A stretch of DNA of 64,000 nucleotides from Oegoconia quadripuncta (Eukaryota > Arthropoda > Insecta > Lepidoptera > Autostichidae). The translations under genes and the position numbers were made by a program. Location of the stretch: NCBI GenBank assembly GCA_949316235.1, contig OX438747.1:7740924-7804923 (forward strand), written 5' to 3'. Shown here piece after piece: positions 23,862-34,600 of the stretch (the first letter of the stretch is position 1; each line of letters begins with the position of its first letter). The notes beneath the pieces were generated by a model. It did not search any database, had not been told where the DNA came from, and worked only from the letters and a program-made list of their open reading frames with translations.

Positions 23862-26800
23862 ATGCATAGGAATTTGCCTCAAAATAAAGAGGCTTTATTG
23901 AAATCTTACACAACCAGATTAAAAGAGGATGTTAAAAGTATGTTGGAAAACTTCGAAGGTAATTTTTTTTCATCTATATCACTATTAGATTGACATCTAT
24001 CGCTTGACTGGTAGGAGCTGACACACAGGAATGGTTTTATGTCCACTTTGCGGGTGCACAGCATACACCATGAGGACCCAATTCAAATGATGGACTTGTG
24101 TCAGAATAGTCGCCACTGACAGCCACTTTGGGTCCTGCATTGCAAACAGAGAGTTAAGTTTGAAAGGCAAAAGCCTCAAAAAAGAAAAACATTTGTAAAA
24201 TGACTCGAAAAATATGAATTGCTAAGGATAGAATATGAATTTACTCTTTTTTTATACCTTAATCCCAATGGAACATGTTTTTTTTTAATAATTAGTAAAC
24301 AATGCTGTGACATGGCCCTACCAGCATTAATCCTGCTTTGTTTATAATTTTTTAATCTTTCTTTCATTTGAGGCTTTTGTACACCCTGGGTGACTATGCC
24401 AGCCTCATTGATACATTCCACTTTTTAAACCTCACTCTTTTTGCAATGGACAGTCCAATACAGACTGACCTACAGAGCATATCAGCCAATACACAGCTGA
24501 GCTGCATAGCTTCGATGATTTAATCAAAAGTTGTGCTCTAATATCTGCACACAGGACACACTCCAACAAAAAGTGTAACATGTCACCTGGTTTATCACAA
24601 ACTGCACACAGTGGTCACCGTTTAATTCCCATCATATGATAAAGTTTATTTGTTGGTATGTTTCCGAGCACAGTCTAAAGGCTGAGGCCAAAGTCCCCCT
24701 GGGTAGGCTGGCAGAGCCAAACCAAGGCACCCATATACAACCATTCTGGATGTTTCTGTAGCAAATACCCTTTGCTAGCAACTCTACTCCAAAGTGGTAT
24801 TCCCATTTTTCAAGAGACCTCTTCTATATTTTATATGTGAGTTCACTAGCATAGGATATACAAGAACCCTCCACAATAGCAGCCTTAACTAGGTGGTCTC
24901 CCATCTCATTCCCGCAAACGCCAACATGAGCTGGAATTCATTGTAATTTAATTATTACATCTCTACATGTGCCTCGTTGCTTCGATACACAATGAGCCAC
25001 GTGAAGTGTCCTCCTAGTCTATAATAATAATAATCATAATTCACTTTTTCAGAGATTATTAAACTTGCTAAAGGAGAAAATGAATCACAACTGAATAGGA
25101 TGACTCAGATAGAGCAGGATACATTTGAAATGCAAGTTCGGGCTGCTAACATAGGTAAAAAAGCACAAGATAACATGACAAAGTAAAATTTGTTCAGTAT
25201 TACTAAACCACTCCACACCTCAAGTCATTAATTTTGAATACAGTACAGTAGTATATAGTATTAACTTAACAGAAAAAAATATTAGATAATTTGATGATGT
25301 AATGAATGAGAAATGAATGAATAATTGAGATTAATGTAATGAATTATTTAATAATATAATTATGTGCAAACCTATTTCATAAGCAAACACAATATCCTTG
25401 TAATTGCATGAATAAATTGAAATTGAAAAAATTTAATTGAGTCAGCATCAAAACATTATTAGGTGCCCAGTTTCTATTATTTTATAATTAGCTTAAAAGT
25501 TTAATTCTGAATTTTGCAGCAAAATTTATAATTTTTTAAAACAGTTGCTGTGTTATCAACCTGCTTCACCCCTGCCTCCCTTGAAATGTGTCCCGTTTTA
25601 CATATTTACTTAATTTTCAGGAAAACGATACAAGCTATAAAATAGAGATAGAATTATTTACGAATAAATTACCTTCAAATAGAACCAACTTTTAGAAAGA
25701 TATGGCATATGAAAAGTTTACAAAAATTCTGCACTTAGCAAAATATTAAATAACAATATTATTTATTATTTTTTACAAGCAATGCATTTAATTATATTAT
25801 TTAAAACAACAATTGGCGGCAAAATAATAATATTTGAGAATGACAGGTTCCAAATTCAAATGTAAATCATTGTTTTTTCTATTATTACAGTATTTATGGC
25901 CACACTGTAGATATAAGTTTAATTAATGCACATAATAACGGGTTTACATAACCATAAAATTAATTATTTCACCTAAAAATCTAATACCTGGATGAATTTG
26001 GTATGATAGGTAGAAATATAACCTAGATTAAACATACGATATTTGTTATTGCCATAAAATGAATAGTTCCCCTGGGTTAAACAAATTAAACATCCGCAAT
26101 AAAGTTATTCCACGTAGGCGTAGATGCGGGCGAAAATCAAGTATTACAAACGCGAAAGTTTGGATGTTTATTTATTGCTCAATCATGGTGAAGCGGATGA
26201 ACGGATTGGATAGAAATTGGTATATAGGTAGAACGTACCCTGGATTAAAACAGGATATTTTTTGTCCCGATAAAGTGAGTAGTTCCCGCGGGGTAAACAA
26301 ATTGAACATATCCGCGATAAACTTATTTCACGCAAGCGAAACCGCGGGCGAAAAGCTAGTTCAAAATAAATACTAAATCTGCTGCTCTGGAAATATATAA
26401 GACGACAACTCCCGAGCTGAATAAAATCAGAGGCCCGGATTCATCTATTTTGTAAGGGGAAGAATAAAAATATGGATGGGATATTTTGAAGTGTTTGAAA
26501 CAGAGGGGAAGCTTACACCCACCTCACAAATTAATGTCGAGTCGGAGAACGAAATAAGCGTGAATGAGATTGTGAAACTGTTGAACGGTATGAAATCTGG
26601 TAAACCTTTAGGGTATGTATGTCTGCTCAGTCGAGATCCTGAAGGTTGGACAGGGCATAGTGGCTAGTCAGCTGTACCGCCATTTCATTTGAGCTAGAGA
26701 AGCGGCCAAGTCACAGAAAGATTGGAATAAATACTGGATATGGGAAAATACCTATTAACTGAAAGGATGATGGCGGAGACAGGTGAAAAGATGTGGGATA

Positions 26801-28199
26801 AACAAGCAGGAGAAGACAAAAAAGTCTTTTACGCTTTCGTGAATTCGGAAAAGGCCTATGACAAAGTGATGAGGAATGAAGTGTCGTCAGCATTGTCAGT
26901 AAATGGAGTGGACAACAGCTTTATACGAGTACTGAAATCTCTTTAGGAAGGTTCCAGTGTTTGTGTTAGGATAAACGGAGCGTATAGGTTACTCCTACTG
27001 AATGGTTTAACATCGAGAAAAGTGTTAGGATTGCATTGCGTCCCTTTGACTGTTTAACCTGTTCATGGACGTTGTTTGAAAGTTATAAAAGAGCAGAGGA
27101 TGATAATGAATGGGTTGCTCATCAAATGTCCCCTCTACGCCGATAAACAAGTAATGCTTGCGTCGTTTGTCGTAATGATCAAGCAATGAAAGTTGTGATA
27201 TTTGAGAGTGAATGTATGATGAATTGCAATATTTTGATAAATGGAGAAAAAGTGGCACATGAGGTTGCGTATTTAGGTTCAATGTTTACAAGGGATGGGC
27301 CGTGTGAGGACATTGAAAGAAGAGTGAATGTCGGAAATCAGGTGAATGAAGGAGCACTACACGCCTTTATGAGAAACCAGTGTCCAGAAAGGCTCGTTTG
27401 GCTGTTCATGGCTGAGTGCTGATTCCTACGCCGATAGTGCGGGAGTGAATGGATATACCAGAAGAAGTATGAAAGTAGAATTAATGCAGAGGAAATAAAT
27501 TCATTAAAAAGTATTAATGTGGTGACGTAGTGAAAAAGATCGAAAAAGGTGTGCCTATATGGTTTGGACATGTGGAGAGGATGAATATAAGAAGATTAAA
27601 TAGATATACCTACGAAGCGAATGTGGGTGGTATTGTTGGTAGGGGAATATCACACGAATGTCCCACGATGAAAATCGGGGACATCTTAAAGAAAGGCCAA
27701 TTCAAGAGTAGTTACCTTGTGAGAGGAATGAAGTGAAAGAGATGAGTCACGATCGCCGACCGTAGCAAATGTAAGTCTGTGGTCTCTGCCTACCTCTATA
27801 GGAAACAGGCGTGACATGTATATACCTATGTGAATACTGAATACATACTTAGTGCTGGTGCTGACTGTACTTACTAATACTTGCCGTTTTAAATTTGTAA
27901 TACTGTATCTTCTTTTCTTCTTCAAGTTAATTTAGTCTTCTTGGCAATACTGTATCTATAAATATCGCTTTTATGTTTCAGTGAGAGCAGGAGAGTCGCT
28001 TATGAAATTGGTGTCGGATATCAAGCAGTATTTAATATTGAATGACTTCCCTTCGGTCAATGATGCTATCACTCAGAACTCTAAACTGTTCCGCACAAAA
28101 CAACAGGAATGTGACCAGAAATTAATGTCTTTGCGAGATGATATTGCGGCAGACCTTTATGATTTAGAAGATGAATATTTTACGAGTATTTATAAATAA
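23862..28199 (+). CDS. MED22: Mediator complex subunit 22 (MED22/Surf5), complete
   Basis: Three exons (23862-23958, 25053-25154, 27982-28199) join with matching phases to a 138-aa protein. It starts [20 protein letters not shown], continues with [16 protein letters not shown] and [20 protein letters not shown], then [19 protein letters not shown], and ends [13 protein letters not shown]. This follows vertebrate MED22 almost block by block (about 140 aa for the short human isoform). MED22 is a small helical subunit of the Mediator head module, pairs with MED11, and links activators to RNA polymerase II in the nucleus. The protein is predicted mostly coiled-coil. Intron 1 contains a minus-strand LINE RNase H remnant; intron 2 (2.8 kb) contains Helitron-like ends and a degenerate RTE-like LINE. 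The stop codon overlaps an AATAAA at 28194-28199, and a 73-nt hairpin follows. A 6.1 kb LINE ends only about 250 bp before the start codon. Confidence 0.95.
24430..25015 (-). repeat. LINE RNase H/C-terminal remnant in MED22 intron 1
   Basis: On the minus strand the translation gives [20 protein letters not shown] (RNase H end) and, after further shifts, [20 protein letters not shown] (C-terminal zinc knuckle). Stops and frame changes show it is dead. It belongs to a LINE with RNase H but is diverged from LINE1. Confidence 0.72.
25990..26365 (+). repeat. Two tandem Helitron-like 3' ends in MED22 intron 2
   Basis: AATAGTTCCCCTGGGTTAAA...GATGCGGGCGAAAATCAAGT and AGTAGTTCCCGCGGGGTAAA...CCGCGGGCGAAAAGCTAGT are homologous units about 180 bp apart. 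The second ends CTAG-T after a GC-rich stem, as moth Helitrons do. Confidence 0.55.
26390..27830 (+). pseudogene. Degenerate RTE-like LINE in MED22 intron 2
   Basis: Fragments occur in order: [20 protein letters not shown] (26530-26605), [18 protein letters not shown] (RT motif A region, 26828-26880), [18 protein letters not shown] near 27138, [20 protein letters not shown] (27225-27285), [17 protein letters not shown] (27558-27608), [12 protein letters not shown], and a final [12 protein letters not shown] stop at about 27814. Frames change many times and parts are missing. The order is that of RTE-like LINE RT and C-terminus. The tail matches the fragment at 8830-9135. Confidence 0.78.
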
Positions 28200-28246
28200 A
28201 CCCGAGTTTTTAAAATGAACCGTCAACAACTTTATTTGTTCCGTAC

Positions 28247-28319
28247 AAAGTTGTGGGTAGATGGTACATAGCAAGTACATTTAAAATTTACTTGCTATCT
28301 ACAATCTACCCACAACTTT
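28247..28319. repeat. Strong hairpin just after MED22
   Basis: AAAGTTGTGGGTAGAT (28247-28262) pairs perfectly with ATCTACCCACAACTTT (28304-28319). An inner pair TAGCAAGTA/TACTTGCTA (28269-28277, 28289-28297) extends the stem. It lies 48 bp after the stop and may be in the 3' UTR. Confidence 0.75.
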
Positions 28320-28439
28320 AAAAAAATAAATAATATGTAACTACAAATAATGCCCTTCTGTAGGCATATTTTCTGGTATATAAATATTTTAGAGTGTAAA
28401 TTAAACAAATTTAAATGATCTAAAAGTTTACTTAATAAT

Positions 28440-29017
28440 AACAGAGGCGAGTACTTGTGAAGCGAATAGAACTCAAGATCGGTTTAATTTAAAAAGCACG
28501 GAGTTTGAGATAGCGTCAACTACAATATACGATATCGATTTATTTATTAATACGGGCGCTTATTTCGCCGTTTAGTTTAATCGCGGGGCGGGGGGCCCTC
28601 TTTTGATAAAACGTGTCAAAGAACCACCAGCTAGAAAACCTGGTTAAGAAAACCCAACGGCGGGCAGTCAGCGCCCATTATGAAAAATTATAAAGTAGCG
28701 AGACATTATGAAAAGTACAAATCCAGCGTGTTCAATCTATGCTTCAATTCGTGTGTACCCTCGCGGACTGTTGCACCTCGTGGCCGGCCCGCGGACTCAG
28801 CTTGCACATCGCGGACGATGCGAAGTTAGCGCGCTGGCGGCTAGCCATAGCCTAAATTCGAGGCGACACCGTGTTGCAACCGTGCAGTTGCGGTGCCGAT
28901 ATAGTGTGCCATGACCGTAAGAGTTCGGTGCTACAGCCAGACACACACACACAGATAGACACACATAGAAGTCTAACTTATAACACCCCCCTTTTTGCGT
29001 TGGGGGTTAAAAATATA
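28440..29017 (+). repeat. Interspersed repeat with GC-rich body and terminal stem-loop
   Basis: The GC-rich body (28740-28920, GTTGCAACCGTGCAGTTGCG) is followed by CTAACTTATAACACCC and a stem-loop CCCCC-TTTTTGCGTT-GGGGG then TTAAAAA. A diverged copy of this end is at 1838-1875. The small ORF in the body looks spurious. Confidence 0.5.
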
Positions 29018-29381
29018 CGAAACGGAAAAAACATGTAGATTCTTAGCTAAAGGGGGTATTATAATATGACAGATTACTCTGTCTACGATGAAATGTCAAC
29101 AGCACCCTCAAGTAAGTATGAAATTTAAGATTCGTGATTTGTCACCATGCTGTCCTGTGTTAAGTATATGTTTGTGTTTGTCTTTCTGTCTGTTTTAGAT
29201 CGCTTATGCAGGATCTAGACCCATAGTTTGGCACAGACTACAAACTGGGTCAACCTCATTCAGCGTTTTAGCCATACCACCGGACTCTGGCAGTAATGGT
29301 CGATCGTAATATAGACGACCGATTGCCATAAAATAAAAACTTGAAATTGAAGTACTTCACCTTCAATATTTTTATATTATA

Positions 29382-29853
29382 CAGGGTGAATTTGATTTCG
29401 TTTAATTCCCATTAACTGGTGACGCCACTCTTGATTACGAACAACTCGACCACATTGCACTTTCCATCAGGTGAGATAGTGGTCGAACGCGAATCCAACC
29501 ATTAAAAAAAAATACATTCCCCCCCGGGACCATAGTCGAATTCGATCAAAAAATTTTCGATTACCCATACAAAACAAACCATTCTGAAACGACCTTTAGT
29601 ATGGAAGTCCAACAATTTTCGACTGGTGACTCCTGATTACGAACAACTTTCCACTAGAAACCATAGCCGAATTTAGCCAAAAATTGTTGGACTGCTATAC
29701 TAAATTTGGTTTTAAAATGGTTTACTTTGGTATGGTATGGGTAATCGAAATTTTTTTGATCGAATTCGACAATGGTTCCTTGGGGAAAATTGTTCGTAAT
29801 CAAGAGTGGCGTCACCAGTTAATGGGAATTACACGAATTCATATTCATCCTGT
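29382..29853. mobile_element. Foldback mariner-like MITE with nested LINE tail
   Basis: Long arms, starting CAGGGTGAATTTGATTTCG and mirrored from GAATTCATATTCATCCTG, share TTCCCATTAACTGGTGACGC/GCGTCACCAGTTAATGGGAA. TA flanks both ends. About 85 bp of LINE tail (29440-29525, TTTCCATCAGGTGAGATAGT) is inserted in the left arm. Confidence 0.75.
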
Positions 29854-29864
29854 ATGTGGACATA

Positions 29865-30406
29865 CAGAGTGAATTTTAAGTGGGGCTGCATGACAAATCC
29901 TAAACTATGAGGAATAGCGGAAAGTACTGAAAGGAGCCTCGGGCTCAAATTTGATGAAAACTAAAACTGCATAATTGGATTTCTGAAAAATTAATATTCC
30001 TACCTAGCCAGGAATCGAACCCGTTGATTTTGGAAAGAACACATCCTGTATTATTACACCATTCCATAGTGTCACTAATAAGGAACGAATTTTGGGAAGT
30101 AATGACATACGGCAAACTTAAGGAAATAGCAAATTTTTAACAAAAAATCATTTTTTATTTATCTGTCACCTATCTATTAAAACTTAAATTATTCAAAAGG
30201 ATGACCATTTTGTTCTCGATACATACTCGCTTTGTTGTTTTTTTTTTTTTTTTTTCAAATACAACGGGTTCGATTCCTGGCTAGGAATATTAATTTTTCA
30301 AAAATCCAATGATACAGTTTTAGTTTTCATCAAAATCGGGCCCGAGGTTCCATTGAGTACTTTTCGCTATTCCTCATAGTTTAGGCCCACTAAAAAAATT
30401 CACCTG
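29865..30406. mobile_element. Mariner-like MITE with about 160-bp terminal repeats
   Basis: Starts CAGAGTGAATTTTAAGTGG and ends AAAAAAATTCACCTG with TA on both sides. The arms match over about 160 bp (ACTATGAGGAATAGCG / CGCTATTCCTCATAGT). Each arm holds GGTTCGATTCC or its complement (30011-30021 and 30267-30277). No transposase ORF. It begins 11 bp after the previous MITE. Related left ends lie at 52787 and 52930. Confidence 0.8.
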
Positions 30407-31610
30407 TATACTTGGATAAAATATTGATAAAAGGGGAATTTGTAATAACAATAGGGATTTCATGTTAATGGGTCTAGGGATATCATAGGGAAGTATATCA
30501 TATGGTTGTATAGGGCAGTTAAAAATATGATCCGTAGATCCCTCCTCAAGACCACAGTCACAAAGTGAATTTTATTAAGGTCAAGGGACTGCATGAGTGA
30601 CCCAGACGTAAGCTTTGCGGAAACGGGAGAACCAGGGCCTCATCAGCAACTCTACTATAATACTATTTAAAGTACTATAAACAAAGCCATAACTTGGAAA
30701 AACAAGAACGTCAAGCTACAATTTGGGAAAATAGTTTTGTATTACTCAGATGTGGATATTAATAAAAACAGATCACGGTGGCCACCAAAAATCGTTTTAC
30801 GATTGTAGGTTATTTTAATAATAGAAAGGGAATTAAGGAGAAGGCGGGACCCGTTTTCGGGTTGAAATGGAAGCCACAATCAAAACCCGTTCAACTTCTA
30901 CTTTCACCTCCTTCCATCATCTATATCCACTTACTTGAAAGAGGGTCTCACCTGCTCCGAAATTTGCTATAATTAAAGAACTTATTACTTTACTTACCTA
31001 ATCCTTCACGTCATAATGACTTCGTGACATATTTTTCCATATAATTTCATTTAAAGAATATTAATTTACTCTGGGACTGCGTTATTGACTATTTGGAAGG
31101 TGCCAACACTTCATCTGCACTTCCTCAGGATAGGTCTTCTGATATTATTATATATAATGCCCATAAATGAAATATTCCCAATGTTCTCCCACTGACGACC
31201 CCACCTGAAGTGAAAAACTCTCCAAGATCGACCGACGTGCAAGGCCTCCTGTCGGTTTGGCAGGCAGAGAGCGTACCTACTCTCTATGCTATGGGTGACC
31301 CAAATAGTATATTATCCCGAGATGGCCACGAGGCTTGTCGAATACCTAATTTAGGCCAAACCAATCCTAACTAACTTTAAAGCGGTGAAAATCTTTCGCG
31401 ATCGACTTATGCTCTGAGTAATTTTATATTTTTACCCACTGTTTAGCCACTTACCAGACCAACATATTTTAATGAGTTTTCCACATTGGGACCCACTTGA
31501 GGTTGAACGCGAACGTAGGTAATGTAGTTAAAATATAGCATTAATTTAAGCATATTTTTTATTTAACATACTAATTTCAACAATGTCACAATAAATAATA
31601 AATTTCAAAT
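30407..31610. other. Non-coding stretch between MITEs and NDUFB8
   Basis: AT-rich with short ORFs that look like chance (for example 30778-30972). A more GC-rich patch at 31180-31370 (CCAAGATCGACCGACGTGC, GATGGCCACGAGGCTTGTCG) looks like old repeat DNA. No gene is recognised; NDUFB8 transcription should end here. Confidence 0.4.
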
Positions 31611-34600
31611 CTACTTGCTGAAAAGGTAATGTGTTCCTTGACCAGGATATTGTTTCGCTGTAACGGGCCTTCCAATTTTGTAGTCCTCCAAAAAGAAAAA
31701 CAAAGTAAATGCCCCGCCAACAACACCCAAAAACCATGCCCATTGATGCCACAAAGGGAACCTTGGCCTCATACTTATATCATAACGGTCTTCACCAAAA
31801 ATTTCAGCCCTGGCGTTGAGCTATAACAAAATTTATAAATGAGATTTCAGACATTATCTTAAAATTAATATAGCACGACCGGTTAGTGTAGTGGATATTT
31901 CAACCGCCTCCGTGGCTCAATGTAAACAACAGGGTTTACGATTCGGAGGTCGCGGGTTCGATCCTTAGCGGGGTACATGTTTAGTACTCGATTTGGTTGG
32001 TTTAAATCTGCCGCCAAACAGCAATGTTAATAGCATTGTTGTGTTCCGGTTATCGGAGATAAGGTAGCCAGTGCCCCAAATATGATGGGGTTTCCGGGTC
32101 AGTCAGTACGCTTCCACCTTCGGTCTCATCTTCACTTAACATCAGGTGTGATGAGGTCAAGTGCTAACCCTAAACTAAATGTGCATAAAAAAAATGGTGA
32201 CCCTGTCAGCGAAACCAACGGTTGCGGGTTCGAATTCGACGGGTAAAAATGTTTGTGTCATGGATGTGTTTCCCGAGTCATGAATGTTTAGTATTCATAG
32301 TACAAGCTTCGCTTAGTTTGGGACTAGATGATTGGTCTAAGTGTCCGAAATATTTATAATAATAATAATAAGCCTTTATTTACTGAAAAGTTTACATATT
32401 AATTATATAATAAAATTTTAAAACACTATTTAAACATCAACAACCCTTTCAGTCTGTCCTTCGACATAGGCCTCCTCTAGAATCTTCCAAATATATCGAT
32501 CTTGTGCTATTCTGGTCCAACATGCACCTGCCACCTTTCTTATATCGTCCTCCCATCTTTGGTTTTGTCTGCCTCTCCTTTTTTTTTCCGTCTCTTGGAT
32601 ACCAGTATGTTACTTTATGTGTCCACTTATTTTGTCTGTCTCTAAGCATATGTCCTGTCCACTTCCATTTCAATTTTCTAATTGTTGTTGATATTTTATT
32701 GACTTTTGTTTTATCTCGTATGTCCGATAATCTGACTCTGTCTTTATTCTTTATATTTAATATACTTCTTTGCATTCCATTTTGACATACTTCCAATTTT
32801 TTCATGTTCTTTTTAAACCTGGGCTGGTTTGACATCCATATGACAGACATGGCATCACACATGTTTTTAATATTTTACTTTTGTCTGCTATAGAGATTGA
32901 CTGGTTTTTCATTACTTCTTTTAATGACCAATATCGCTTCCATGAATTGCATATTCTTTTGTCTATTTCTTTTTTCATTTGGTCAACTGGTGATATTGTT
33001 TGTCCAAGGTACTCATATTCATCTACAATATATTCTATGATAGCGTTATTTACTTTTATAGTTTGCTTTTGTCCATTAGTCATAACCTTGGTTTTCGAAA
33101 CATTCATTGTTAGTCCAACTTGTTGGCTGTGACTTGTTAGCTCTTCGAGCATTTTTTCGAGTTGTTCAGGCGATGTTGTAAGAATTATCAAGTCGTCAGC
33201 AAATCTCAGGTGGTGTAGATATTCTCCGTTTATGTTCAGTCCCTGTTTATTCCAGTATAGATTTTTAAATATGTGCTCTAGCACGGCTGAGAATATACAA
33301 TGAGACTATCAAAGGCACAATAGAAATTACTCTGGAATATCTCACGAACCTGTTCAATGAAATATTAAACAATGAAGAAATACCAGTAGAGTGGACAAAA
33401 ACGTCGATAACTTTGTTACACAAAAAAGGAGATAAAGATTTGATTAACAACTACAGACCTATCAGCCTCATGCCGAACTTGTACTGTACTGTAGATATTC
33501 TCAAAAATAATATTGTTTGTCACGTATGACAAAACAATTAGATGAAAACCAACCACCAGAACAAGCCGGCTTCCGAAGCAATTTTTCAACTATAGATCAC
33601 ATATATGTTCTGAACCAAATACTAGAAAAATATAATGAATATGGCCTCAAATATTACTTAGCATTTATAGACTATAACAAAGCCTTTGATTCAATAAAAC
33701 ACAAATATATCTGGAAAGCTCTCAATGAACAGGGAATAGAGAAAAAATATATTAGATTACTAAAAGAGATATACAGAACTAGTACAGCTACAATCCAACT
33801 AGAATGTAAGGGAGAGGAATTTAAAATCCAAAAGGGAGTGAGACAAGGAGATCCTATGTCACCAAGTAAAACCGTGCGTAAAAATGAAACGATAAATTAA
33901 TAAAAAAAATATCAAAGATAGGTGACGATTTTGTTGGTTATAGGCCATTAAAAACAAGAAATTGCACGACATATTGAGGATGAAAGACATACGACCGTTA
34001 CGAGGACACGCTCTGCGAATATGCCGCACTCACGCTGACATCAATGTCACCCATCACTTTCTGAGCAACCGCGTTGTTCAGGCCTGGAATAAGCTGCCGG
34101 AAGAGGTTGTGTCCGCCCAATCAGTGAATTCGTTCAAGAATAGATTGGATAAATTTTTAAAAAACTAGTGATAACTTAAATATTTACTGAATAACAACAT
34201 AATGAACAATGTGAACTCTTCCAACACTGTGACACAGACATACCAGCAGTAATGCTGCTCGTCTATAATAATAATGTAATAATAATAATAAATTAGTCCA
34301 TGCCCCACACATATCCTCCCCAATAAATTGCCCAAAGAATGTTATTCCGCAGGGGGTTGGTTTGGAAATTAAACAAAATACCTAAGACGAGTTGATCAAT
34401 CAATCAATCAATCAAATCATTTATGCCCTGGACGCCAAGTCGCTTTATATTTGTAACAGCATGCTCCAAAAAGAAAAAAACTGCGTAAGGGACTAATGAC
34501 TTAAAATAAATATTTGTAGAGAGTCAAGAAAGGTGCGTGTGTTAAGAAAGGAGTCGAGAAAACAAAAGAAAGTGGTTTCGCTGACAGGGTCACTATCCAC

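Noticed and set aside
28708..28914. Small GC-rich protein gene
   Set aside because: No family features, and it lies inside an interspersed repeat ending in a common stem-loop; GC content alone explains the open frame.
34399..34425. CRISPR-like array from repeated ATCA
   Set aside because: Simple tetranucleotide microsatellite in a eukaryotic intron, no spacers.
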